64,000 nucleotides of DNA from Microbacterium sp. RURRCA19A (GTDB lineage Bacteria > Actinomycetota > Actinomycetes > Actinomycetales > Microbacteriaceae): positions 891,660-955,659 of the forward strand of contig NZ_FTNQ01000002.1 of the NCBI RefSeq assembly GCF_900156455.1, in the 5' to 3' direction. This document shows positions 7,674 through 16,427 of the stretch, piece after piece (the stretch's first letter is position 1; each line of letters starts with the position of its first letter). Both the position numbers and the translations under genes were made by a program. The notes beneath the pieces were generated by a model. The model was not told where the DNA came from. It made no database searches and saw only the letters and a program-made list of their open reading frames with translations.

Positions 7674-8473
7674 CCGCTGTGCTGCGCGCCCGCGGGATCT
7701 CGGTCGACGTCGCGGGTCGACGCGTGCTCGACGGCGTCGACCTCGATCTCGCCGCGGGCGAGATGGTCGTGCTCGTCGGTCCCAACGGCGCGGGCAAGTC
7801 GACGCTGCTGTCGGTGTTGGCGGGCGACCGCGTTCCCGCCGAGGGATCGGTCGAACTCGACGGCGCGGTGCTGTCCGCATGGCCCGTCGCGGGGCGGGCC
7901 CGGCGTCGGTCGGTGCTGACGCAGAGCAACGAGGTGTCCTTCCCGTTCGCCGTGCGCGAGGTCGTGCGCATGGGGCGCGCGCCGTGGCGGCGGCATCCGG
8001 CGGCCTCCCGCGACGACGCCGCGGTGTCCGAGGCACTCGCGGCCGGCGAGGTGCGGGCGTTCGCCGATCGTCCCGTCACGGGACTGTCGGGCGGCGAGCG
8101 GGCCCGCGTCGCCTTCGCCCGGTCGTACGCGCAGGAGTGTGCGATCGCGCTGCTGGACGAACCCACCGCGAGCCTCGACATCCGGCACCAGCACCGGGTG
8201 CTCGCACGGACCCGGGAACGGGTGGATGCCGGGGGAGCAGCCGTCGTCGTCCTGCACGACCTCGGTCTCGCCGCCGCATACGCGGACCGGATCGCTCTCC
8301 TCGAGGACGGGCGCGTGGTGGCGGTCGGCCCCCCGCGCGACGTCCTGGATCCCGAGCTGCTGACGCGGGTCTATCGGCATCCGATCGCCGTCGTCGACGG
8401 ACCCGGCGGAACCCTGCTGGTGGTCGCCGACCCCGCCCCCGTGACATCCCCCACCCCCGGAGTCCCCGCATGA
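7670..8473 (+). CDS. hmuV: Heme ABC transporter ATP-binding protein
   Basis: 267 aa cytoplasmic ATPase. Walker A GPNGAGKST starts near residue 37, the Q-loop is TQSNEVSFPF, the ABC signature is LSGGERARV, and Walker B plus D-loop is ALLDEPTASLD. The switch histidine is in VVVLHDLGLAA. This is the expected set for a FecE/HmuV-type subunit. The chosen ATG overlaps the permease stop; an ATG two codons upstream (7664) is also possible. Its own stop overlaps the surface-protein start, so the operon continues without a gap. Confidence 0.93.
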   Translation: MTAVLRARGISVDVAGRRVLDGVDLDLAAGEMVVLVGPNGAGKSTLLSVLAGDRVPAEGSVELDGAVLSAWPVAGRARRRSVLTQSNEVSFPFAVREVVRMGRAPWRRHPAASRDDAAVSEALAAGEVRAFADRPVTGLSGGERARVAFARSYAQECAIALLDEPTASLDIRHQHRVLARTRERVDAGGAAVVVLHDLGLAAAYADRIALLEDGRVVAVGPPRDVLDPELLTRVYRHPIAVVDGPGGTLLVVADPAPVTSPTPGVPA

Positions 8474-9561
8474 ATGCTCTGTCCCGTCGCCTGGTCGCCA
8501 CAGCGACCGCGCTCGCGCTCACGGCCACCGGCGTCGTCGTCGGCGCCCCCGCGTGGGCCGCCGGAACGGTGACGGTCACCGGTCCCGGGGGCACGGCATC
8601 CGCGGATGCCGAGTACGCCACCGACGTGACCGTGTCGGGGTCGGGTTTCCAGGCCGTCCCGAACGGCTTCGGCGGCGTCTACGTGCTGTTCGGCTGGGTC
8701 GACGACCCCGCGGGAGGCTCGTGGCGCCCGAGCGCCGGGGGCGTCGTCGGCGAGGACTACCGCTACGTCCCGGACGCGGAGTCGAGCGAGAACAACGGTT
8801 ACCAGCGCTTCCTGGCCTTCCCCGGCAGCGAGACCGAGAGTTCGGCGAACGGCGTGCTCGGCGCGGACGGGTCGTGGTCGGTGGGCATGGTGATCCCGGG
8901 GGCGGTCTTCGAGAGCCAGGACCGTGAGGGCCGCGTCACCGAGGTCGACTGCCGCAAGGTCACGTGCGGGATCATCACCATCGGCGCGCACGGCGTGAAG
9001 AACGCCAACAACGAGACGTTCACACCGGTGTCGTTCGCCGCGGCCGCTGCGGCTCCCGCCCCCGACGCGCCCGCCGCGGCGCCGATGGCGGGTACCGTGC
9101 GGGTCGGGCTGGAGTCGGCGTCGGTCGCGGCGGGCACCTCCATCGTCTTCACCGGTCAGGGGTTCACGCCGGGCGAGCAGGTCGTGGCGTCGCTGGACGG
9201 CGGGCTGACGGCCGTGGGCCCGCTCACCGCCGGAGCGCAGGGCGAGGTGGCGGCGGCGCTGAGCGTGCCCCGCGAGATCCGCGACGGCACACACCTGCTC
9301 ACGCTCCGCGGGGCCGGGTCGGGGGCGGTGGCCGAGGCCGAGGTCGCGGTCACCGGTGGGATCGCCGTGGCATCCGTCTCCGAGGCGCCGACCGCGCCGA
9401 CCTGGGTGCTCGTGCTGCTGCTGGCCTGCATCGCGCTCGCCGCGGCGCTGGTGGTCACGAGCATCGTCACCGCCCTCGTGCGCGCACGGGCGCGCCGGCG
9501 GGCACGGAGGGCGGCGGGAGCGCCCATCCCCGAGCGGGCGGCGGCGGGGGCCGCGTCATGA
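8470..9561 (+). CDS. Heme-operon cell-surface protein with C-terminal membrane anchor
   Basis: 363 aa. Signal peptide (residues 1-34, ending near PAWAAG), an extracellular domain of about 150 aa, a second Ig-like domain (VRVGLESASVAAGTSIVFTGQGFTPGEQVVASLDGG), then one membrane helix (VLVLLLACIALAAALVVTSIV) and an Arg-rich tail. The first domain (TVSGSGFQAVPNGFGGVYVLFGWV, GGSWRPSAG) is clearly related to the C-terminal half of the 605-aa secreted HtaA protein, which here is split off as its own gene. It probably helps pass or hold heme at the cell surface. Both ends overlap neighbours (ATGA). The molecular function is not known to me. Confidence 0.75.
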   Translation: MNALSRRLVATATALALTATGVVVGAPAWAAGTVTVTGPGGTASADAEYATDVTVSGSGFQAVPNGFGGVYVLFGWVDDPAGGSWRPSAGGVVGEDYRYVPDAESSENNGYQRFLAFPGSETESSANGVLGADGSWSVGMVIPGAVFESQDREGRVTEVDCRKVTCGIITIGAHGVKNANNETFTPVSFAAAAAAPAPDAPAAAPMAGTVRVGLESASVAAGTSIVFTGQGFTPGEQVVASLDGGLTAVGPLTAGAQGEVAAALSVPREIRDGTHLLTLRGAGSGAVAEAEVAVTGGIAVASVSEAPTAPTWVLVLLLACIALAAALVVTSIVTALVRARARRRARRAAGAPIPERAAAGAAS

Positions 9562-10769
9562 GGTCGGGGCTGCTGCGGCGATCGGGCCTCGCCCTCGCCC
9601 TCGTGCTCGGACTCGCCGCCACGCCGGCCGCGGCTGCGGGACCGGGCGACATCGTCGTGACCGTCCCCGGCTCGGGTGGGGCGGAGGGGACCGATGGGAC
9701 GATCATCGACGCGCAGCTGCGGTGGGGACTCAACGCCGAGGCGGGAGGCGGGGCGTTCGCGGGCGGATGCAACTTCCTCAGCGCCGGCGCCGCGGGCGAT
9801 GCCGGCGGCTCCCGCGCGTGGACGGAGGGCGATGGCCTCTACCGCGCGCAGGACGCGAACGTGCGGATCGAGAAGCCGACCGCGGGCGGGTGGGTCACGG
9901 CATCCTGGGCGACGAAGTGCCAGGGGCCGGACGGGTCGCCGGTGTCGGTGGCATCCGTCACCAGCGTCTCGGGGAACCAGGCCGTCATCGACGGCGGCAC
10001 GGGCACGCGACGCGACGGGGCGGTCGAGATCTCGTGGTCGGGATCGTTCACGGTCGTCTTCTACGGCGGGATGACGTACTGGAGCGTCACGGATCCGCGG
10101 CTGACGCTCGACGCGTCGGGCACCGGACGACTCGTGGCCACCGCGAGCGGATACGGCACCTCGATGGACGACACCACGACCTGGAACCGTCTCGCGCCGC
10201 AGACCGTCGTGCTCGCCGACATCCGCGGCGCCGACGTCGCCGGCACCGGCGGTTTCACGGTCACGCCGCAGTATCTCGGTGTGGCGACCACGGGCGGGGG
10301 GCAAATCGCGCGGTCCTCGACGAATCAGGCGCACTGGGGGTCGTTCCCGCAGACGCTCATCGACTTCCACCGGCAGACGGGGCAGCAGGGGTACTGGCTC
10401 ACGACCGGCGGGGTCCGGGATGCCGCGAAGCCCGCGTCGCCGCTCACCGTGAGCTACTCGGCCGCGGCGCCGGTCGCCGTACCGGCCGCGACCGGGGGCG
10501 GTTCGACCGCCGCCGCGCCGGTGAATCCGCTGCGCCGGGCTCCCGCGGCGATCGACCCGGCGGTGTCGGCGCGTGAGTTCCTCGCCGCGAACGCCCCGAT
10601 CACGACCGTGCCGCAGGCGGCGGGCCTCGTCCCCGAGGCGAGTCGGGCGCTCTCGCCGCTCGTGCTGCCCCTGCTCGGCTCGGCCGCGGCCCTCGGCATC
10701 GCGATCATCGCGGTGCTCAGCCTGATGCAGGCCCTGCCGTGGCAGGGCCGCCGCCGCGCCGTCGGGTGA
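9558..10769 (+). CDS. htaA: Membrane-anchored HtaA-domain heme-binding protein
   Basis: 403 aa. Signal peptide (1-26), HtaA domain (about residues 45-300) with IDAQLRWGLNAEAGGGAF, AVEISWSGSFTVVFYGGMTYWSVTDPRLTL, GYGTSMDDTTTWNRL and QYLGVATTGGGQIARSS, a proline/alanine linker, then a C-terminal membrane helix (VLPLLGSAAALGIAIIAVLSL) and a short basic end. The heme-binding domain would face outwards, as in Corynebacterium HtaA, and hand heme to HmuT. It is the last gene of the iron-regulated operon and is followed by a strong hairpin. The name htaA follows the domain; orthology to a specific Corynebacterium Hta protein is not shown. Confidence 0.88.
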   Translation: MRSGLLRRSGLALALVLGLAATPAAAAGPGDIVVTVPGSGGAEGTDGTIIDAQLRWGLNAEAGGGAFAGGCNFLSAGAAGDAGGSRAWTEGDGLYRAQDANVRIEKPTAGGWVTASWATKCQGPDGSPVSVASVTSVSGNQAVIDGGTGTRRDGAVEISWSGSFTVVFYGGMTYWSVTDPRLTLDASGTGRLVATASGYGTSMDDTTTWNRLAPQTVVLADIRGADVAGTGGFTVTPQYLGVATTGGGQIARSSTNQAHWGSFPQTLIDFHRQTGQQGYWLTTGGVRDAAKPASPLTVSYSAAAPVAVPAATGGGSTAAAPVNPLRRAPAAIDPAVSAREFLAANAPITTVPQAAGLVPEASRALSPLVLPLLGSAAALGIAIIAVLSLMQALPWQGRRRAVG

Positions 10770-11096
10770 CGCGGGGTGGCGCGGCTCGATCCGCGAGACT
10801 GCATCCGACCGACATCTCCACTGCACTCTGCAGTGGAGATGTCACGTGCATGCGGTCTCGCGGCCATCCGTCGAATTCGCTGAGGGCCGGATGCGGAAGG
10901 TCGGATCGGCAGTGCGTCGACTCCGCACCTTGAGATCTCACCCACGGCGGAGTTGTCCTTCACCCGGGGTTCGCCGAAGGACTGCGCGATCTGCTCGTTG
11001 GTGCTCGTCGCAACAGTTGGTGACGTCGACACCTTCCCGTTGTGCGCAACAGCGGCTTCCCGTGCCGACCTCCATACCCGAACCCGGAGGACGAAA
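10770..11096. other. 327-bp intergenic region between heme operon and Tat-secreted protein
   Basis: It contains a terminator hairpin at 10811-10843 and the Shine-Dalgarno GGAGG at 11086-11090 for the next gene. Short open frames here show no family resemblance. I see no clear -35/-10 pair and no iron box. Confidence 0.6.
10811..10843 (+). terminator. Strong hairpin ending the heme operon
   Basis: A perfect 15-bp stem: GACATCTCCACTGCA (10811-10825), loop CTC, TGCAGTGGAGATGTC (10829-10843). No U tract follows, as is common for high-GC Actinobacteria. It sits 41 bp after the htaA stop. Confidence 0.8.
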
Positions 11097-12404
11097 ATGA
11101 ACGAACGAGAGCAGTTTGCCCCCCCCCCCCCCCCCCCCCCCCCCGCAGCGGGCGACAAACCGGAACGTGAGAGGGAGTTCGGGGCCACAAGCCGTCGCAC
11201 GGTGCTTGCCGGAGCGGCCTGGACGATTCCCGCTGTTCTGATCACGACAACGGCATCCGCTGCGGCGGCGTCCACCACCCTCGCCCTCGCGTTCGACCAG
11301 AGCTCGTACAGCGGCCAGGCGTGCGCCACCATCACCGGTGCCCAGGTGACAGCGACGCGCAACGGCGTTCCCTCGGCGGGTGAGTCGGTCACGGTCACCC
11401 TCTCGGGCGGGTACACGTTCGCCGGCGGTGCCACGACGTGGAGCGGTGTCTCGACCGCGGGGGGAACCCTCACGGTTCCCGCGATCACCGTGCCGACCGT
11501 TCCGTCCACGCAGACGATCGTCGCGATGTCGGGCCTGGCTTCTGCCACGAGCAGTCTGACCGGAACCGCGTCGAGCGTCGTGGGCAAGGAGGCCATGGGG
11601 CTGGTGCTTCAAGCGACCTACTCGCCGCTCCCGGCTGATGCCGTCGCGGTCGGTGGGTGGTACTTCCTGACGCCGGGTGGTGACCTCTATGCCGGCACCA
11701 CGCACATCGCCAGCAACGTTTCCTCGGCGGTCGGCAATCAAACGGATGTGCATGGCGCCTACGTGAACTTCGTCGAGGGCGGCGTCGCCAAACTCGCGAA
11801 CGCTGCTTCGGTGGTCACGACGTATTCGCTTGTCCCGAACGATGTCACGGCCGTGGGTGGGTGGTTCTTTCTGTCTTCGAGCGGGGAGCTGTTCGCCGGG
11901 AACACCTCCGTGGCGAAGCAAGTGTCGTCCGCGCGTGGGTCGATGACCGACGCGAACGGAGCGCAGGCGAACTTCATGCAACCGGGCGGGGGGAGGGAGA
12001 TCAAGGGGACGGCGATCACTGCCTCGTACGACTCCGTGCCCGCGGACGCGGTGGCCGTCGGCGGGTGGTACTTCCTCACGCCTGGCGGAGACCTCTACGC
12101 CGGGAACTCGCCCCTCGCAAGCGGTGTCTCCTCGGCCTCCGGTAACGCGACGGACGTCAGCGGAGCAATGGTGAACTTCATGGACCACGGCGTACCCAAG
12201 GTCGCGAACGGGGCGAACGTGACCAACACGTACCCCGCGATGCCCTCGGGTACGAAGGCCGTCGGCGGATGGTTCTTCCTCACTCCCACCGGCGACCTGT
12301 ACGCAGGTTCCACGCCCCTCGTGAGCAACGTCTCGTCGGCGGCAGGAGGGATGACGGATACCAACGGCGCCCGGATCAACTTCGTGCAGAACGCGGCGTG
12401 CTGA
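11097..12404 (+). CDS. Tat-secreted four-repeat surface protein with poly-C tract in codons 8-16
   Basis: 435 aa, not recognised as a named family. GGAGG at 11086-11090 lies 6 nt before the ATG. Codons 8-16 contain a run of 26 C (11119-11144) giving eight consecutive prolines. A twin-arginine signal follows (TSRRTVLAGAAW, Arg33-Arg34, then a hydrophobic stretch ending TTTASAAAA). Next comes an Ig-like domain of about 100 aa, then four repeats of about 68 aa (from about 11598), each with AVGGW(Y/F)FL, a GDLYAG-type turn, a VSSAxGxxTD motif and an NF motif. Repeats 1 and 3 resemble each other most, and so do 2 and 4. The protein ends in a cysteine. Gain or loss of one C causes an early stop, so expression may vary by phase. 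A further start at 10953 is open but has no support. Confidence 0.8.
   Translation: MNEREQFAPPPPPPPPAAGDKPEREREFGATSRRTVLAGAAWTIPAVLITTTASAAAASTTLALAFDQSSYSGQACATITGAQVTATRNGVPSAGESVTVTLSGGYTFAGGATTWSGVSTAGGTLTVPAITVPTVPSTQTIVAMSGLASATSSLTGTASSVVGKEAMGLVLQATYSPLPADAVAVGGWYFLTPGGDLYAGTTHIASNVSSAVGNQTDVHGAYVNFVEGGVAKLANAASVVTTYSLVPNDVTAVGGWFFLSSSGELFAGNTSVAKQVSSARGSMTDANGAQANFMQPGGGREIKGTAITASYDSVPADAVAVGGWYFLTPGGDLYAGNSPLASGVSSASGNATDVSGAMVNFMDHGVPKVANGANVTNTYPAMPSGTKAVGGWFFLTPTGDLYAGSTPLVSNVSSAAGGMTDTNGARINFVQNAAC
11119..11144 (+). repeat. Homopolymeric run of 26 C inside a coding sequence
   Basis: Twenty-six consecutive C on the + strand, 22 nt after the start codon of the Tat-secreted protein. 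With 27 C, translation would stop within about ten codons after the tract (TGA in GGAACGTGA). With 25 C it stops about 33 codons after (CTGTTCTGA). In-frame lengths are 23, 26 and 29. It is the only such tract I noticed in the window. Confidence 0.9.
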
Positions 12405-12420
12405 CGGGCTGAGCGGACTG

Positions 12421-12454
12421 GGGGTCGGCCGTGCCTTTCCGGGCGACCGACCCC
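12421..12454 (+). terminator. Hairpin after the four-repeat protein
   Basis: GGGGTCGG (12421-12428) pairs with CCGACCCC (12447-12454), with further partial pairing inside the loop. It lies 16 bp after the stop codon. Confidence 0.6.
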
Positions 12455-12497
12455 TGACCTTGCCCGGACATCCGCGTCCGCCCCTAGTCTGAAACGC

Positions 12498-13484
12498 ATG
12501 GAATTCGGCATCTTCGTCCCGCAGGGTTGGCGCTTCGATCTGGTGGGCATCGACCCCGCCGAGCAGTGGCGGGCGATGAGCTCGCTCGCGCAGAGCGCGG
12601 ACGAAGGGCCGTGGTCGTCGATCTGGGTCTACGACCACTTCCACACCACCCCGGTGCCCAGCGCCGAGGCGACGCACGAGGCGTGGACGCTCATGGCCGC
12701 GTTCGCCGCCGTCACCGACCGCGTCCGCCTGGGGCAGATGTGCACGTGCATGGGCTACCGCAACCCGGCGTACCTCGCGAAGGTCGCGGCGACGGTCGAC
12801 CTCATCTCGGGCGGCCGTGCCGAGATGGGCATCGGCGGCGGCTGGTACGAGCACGAGTGGCGCGCCTACGGCTACGGCTTCCCGCCGATCGCCGAGCGTC
12901 TCGGGCGCCTCCGCGAGGGCGTCGAGATCATGCACCAGGCCTGGACCACGGGCTCGGCGACGCTCGCCGGCAAGTACTACGAGGTTGACGGCGCGATCGT
13001 CCAGCCGCAGCCGCTGCAGCCCGGTGGCATCCCGCTCTGGATCGCGGGTGGCGGCGAGAAGGTCACGCTCAAGATCGCGGCGAAGTACGCCGCTTACACG
13101 AACTTCGGCGGTTCGCTCGAGGAGTTCGACCACAAGTCCGACGTGCTCCGCAGTCACTGCGAGACTCTGGGCCGCGACTTCGGCGAGATCACGCGGTCCA
13201 CCAACTTCAACACGATCGTCGCGGCCACCGAGGCCGAGGCCGACGAGCGCCTGGCGGCGGTCGTGGCACGCCTGCGGCCCCACGTGGGCGACGAGCGGGC
13301 GGATGCCATCGAGGCGGACTACCGCGCCTCCGACGCGTTCGGCACCCCCGAGCAGATCGTCGAGCGCCTGCGCGCCCGCGCCGAGCACGGCCTCGGGTAC
13401 GCCATCCACTACTTCCCCGAGGCCGCCTACGACACCTCGGGCATCACGCTGTTCGAGCGTGAGGTGGTTCCGGCGCTCGCGTAG
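12498..13484 (+). CDS. LLM class (luciferase-like, probably F420-dependent) oxidoreductase
   Basis: 328 aa TIM-barrel oxidoreductase of the luciferase-like monooxygenase superfamily. Seen are MEFGIFVPQGW, SSIWVYDHFHTTP, RVRLGQMCTCMGYRNPAYLAKVAATVDLISGGR, GGGWYEHEWRAYG and PLWIAGGGEKVTLKIAAKYA, typical of F420-dependent members in Actinobacteria. The substrate is unknown, and FMN use cannot be excluded. Upstream, TAGTCT (12485-12490) lies 7 nt before the ATG and there is no Shine-Dalgarno, so the mRNA is probably leaderless. It is a single gene, convergent with the carboxylesterase. Confidence 0.87.
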   Translation: MEFGIFVPQGWRFDLVGIDPAEQWRAMSSLAQSADEGPWSSIWVYDHFHTTPVPSAEATHEAWTLMAAFAAVTDRVRLGQMCTCMGYRNPAYLAKVAATVDLISGGRAEMGIGGGWYEHEWRAYGYGFPPIAERLGRLREGVEIMHQAWTTGSATLAGKYYEVDGAIVQPQPLQPGGIPLWIAGGGEKVTLKIAAKYAAYTNFGGSLEEFDHKSDVLRSHCETLGRDFGEITRSTNFNTIVAATEAEADERLAAVVARLRPHVGDERADAIEADYRASDAFGTPEQIVERLRARAEHGLGYAIHYFPEAAYDTSGITLFEREVVPALA

Positions 13485-13615
13485 CGCGCGCAGCGGCGGC
13501 CTGTGGCCGCACCGCTGGGCGGAGTTCGGCGTCGACAGGCCGCTCGCCGCACTGAGATTCCGGCGTGTCGGGCAGGTTCTCCGCAGCGCGGTACGTGCTG
13601 CGTGCGCCCGTGCGG

Positions 13616-15076
13616 TCAGACCAGCGGGGCGACATCCGAGTACGCGTCGGGCTCGACGGGCGGGGTGGATGCCGGGGCTCCGAACACGCGAGCGCGGCGG
13701 GCCGTGGCATCCCAGGTCGGCCATCCCGGATCGCCGTCGCGGGCGAAGCGGACCGCGGCTTCGTGCATCGCGGCGGCGAGGTCGGCGGGCGGAACGTCGC
13801 CCGCGATCGTCGTCACGCCCTCGGCATCCAGGTGATCGAACCAGAACGGCACGTCGAGGCAGTGGCACGCGAAGCCGACCGAGGGGGAACGCCACGCGAA
13901 GCGGTAGACCCAGGTCGCGGTCCCGCCGCGGGCCCGTGCCGTGCGCAGCACGACGGAGCGGATGACACGATCCGAGACGTACCCGCCGAGCCGGGCCGCG
14001 GCACCCCGGCGGCGCGACCGAGCGAGGTACGCCCGGCGGCGGGAACGCCCGAGCCCCAGCATCGCGAGGGCGAGCGAAACCGGGACCAACCGCAACGGCT
14101 TCCGCCAGCGCGCGGTGACCATCGTGAACTCGTCGTCGGTCGCGCCCGCCACGAGCGGGATGCCGGCCGACGCGCCGTCGGCCAGGGCCTCGAACGGAGA
14201 GCGGGGCAGCAGGTCGCCGTCGATGACCGGGCCGAGCGGCAGCCCGTCGTCGAGCAGCGCGGTGAGCCCCGTGAGCCGCGCTCGGCGCTCGGGCTTCTGC
14301 GCCAGCCGCTGCAGCTCGAGCAGACGCTCCTCCGGCAGGGTGGCGAAACCCTCGCGGTCGGGGCGCACGCCCGCGAGGTCCGCGAGGCGTCCGGCGAACC
14401 CGCGCGCGGCGGCTCCGCTGACGGCTCCCACCGCGGGAGAGAGCGCCATGGCGCGGGCGAACAGACCGGATGCCGCGGGCGAAGCCAGCAGCGCGAGCAC
14501 CGATCCGCCGCCCGCCGACTGCCCCGCCACCGTGACGCGCGCGGGATCGCCGCCGAAGGCGCCGATCTCGTCTCTGACCCACTCCAGCGCCGCGATCTGG
14601 TCGCGCAGCCCGCGGTTGGACGGGGCGCCGTCGATCCACCCGAATCCGTCGAAGCCCAGCCGGTAGGAGAGGACCACCGTCACGACGCCGTCGCGGGTGA
14701 ACGCGTCGCCGTCGTACCACCGGCTCGCGGGCGACCCCGAGACGAAGCCGCCGCCGTGGATCCAGACGAACACCGGGAGGGCGGCATCCGGAGTCGCGTC
14801 CACCGGCGCGAACACGTTGATGTTCAGTGTGGCGTCGCCGGGCACGCTCGGCTCGGGGATCAGCGTGATGCCGGTGTCGCCGCGCTGCGCCGTGGCGCCG
14901 TACGCGGTCGCGTCGAGCTCGCCCTCCCACGGCTCGGGCGGCACCGGGGCGGCGAACCGCAGCGGCCCGACGGGCGCCTGGGCGAACGGGATGCCGAGGA
15001 ACACCGCCGTTGCGCCGCGGGTGAAGCCGCGCACGCGACCCCGGGTGGTGTCGACGACGGGTTCCGCGGCATCCAT
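13616..15076 (-). CDS. Carboxylesterase type B family serine hydrolase
   Basis: 486 aa alpha/beta-hydrolase. The N-terminal family block VVDTTRGRVRGFTRGATAVFLGIPFAQAPVGPLRF is clear. The catalytic serine sits in the nucleophile elbow VAGQSAGGGSVLALL, an oxyanion HGGGF lies earlier, the acid residue is probably the Glu in ATDDEFTMV, and the histidine may be in the region CHCLDVPFWFDHLD. There is no signal peptide, so it is cytoplasmic and likely cleaves esters or para-nitrobenzyl-type substrates. I take the ATG at 15076 because CAGGAT lies 7 nt upstream (leaderless-like); an ATG three codons upstream (15085) is also possible. It follows galK on the same strand after a 67-bp palindromic repeat. 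Confidence 0.88.
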   Translation of the reverse strand: MDAAEPVVDTTRGRVRGFTRGATAVFLGIPFAQAPVGPLRFAAPVPPEPWEGELDATAYGATAQRGDTGITLIPEPSVPGDATLNINVFAPVDATPDAALPVFVWIHGGGFVSGSPASRWYDGDAFTRDGVVTVVLSYRLGFDGFGWIDGAPSNRGLRDQIAALEWVRDEIGAFGGDPARVTVAGQSAGGGSVLALLASPAASGLFARAMALSPAVGAVSGAAARGFAGRLADLAGVRPDREGFATLPEERLLELQRLAQKPERRARLTGLTALLDDGLPLGPVIDGDLLPRSPFEALADGASAGIPLVAGATDDEFTMVTARWRKPLRLVPVSLALAMLGLGRSRRRAYLARSRRRGAAARLGGYVSDRVIRSVVLRTARARGGTATWVYRFAWRSPSVGFACHCLDVPFWFDHLDAEGVTTIAGDVPPADLAAAMHEAAVRFARDGDPGWPTWDATARRARVFGAPASTPPVEPDAYSDVAPLV

Positions 15077-15103
15077 ACGCCCCATCCTGGCGTGCCCTGA
15101 TAC

Positions 15104-15170
15104 CGATAAACGGGATCGGCGGCGAGACACGGCGGGACGTGGCGTTTCTCGTCGTGGATCGCGTTTATCG
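15104..15170. repeat. 67-bp palindromic intergenic element, copy 1
   Basis: It is bounded by CGATAAACG (15104-15112) and its complement CGTTTATCG (15162-15170). Inside, GATC and CGAGA(C/A)AC recur symmetrically, so the whole element can fold on itself. A second copy of the same length, in the opposite orientation, is at 33364-33430. It lies between galK and the carboxylesterase. Confidence 0.85.
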
Positions 15171-15190
15171 CAGCACAACCCCGCCGCGCC

Positions 15191-15275
15191 GCGCCCCGCG
15201 CCGCTGCGCCGCACCCCGTGCAGGCCGCACCGCGCCCCGCGCCGCTGCGCCGCAACGCCCCGCGCGGGCCGCACC
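15191..15275. repeat. GC-rich direct repeat, two copies of about 42 bp
   Basis: Copies at 15191-15231 and 15232-15275 both begin GCGCCCCGCGCCGCTGCGCC and end GGCCGCACC. They directly abut the galK stop codon. No function is evident. Confidence 0.75.

Positions 15276-16423
<1,148 letters not shown>

Positions 16424-16427
<4 letters not shown>

Noticed and set aside
10953..11096. Upstream start for the poly-C protein at 10953.
   Set aside because: The extra 48 residues include no signal and would place the Tat motif too far inside; the ATG at 11097 has a good ribosome binding site.
10938..14930. A 1330-codon open frame on the minus strand.
   Set aside because: It is antisense to the repeat protein and LLM gene and in another frame of the carboxylesterase. 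Composition is Arg-rich and no motif is found.
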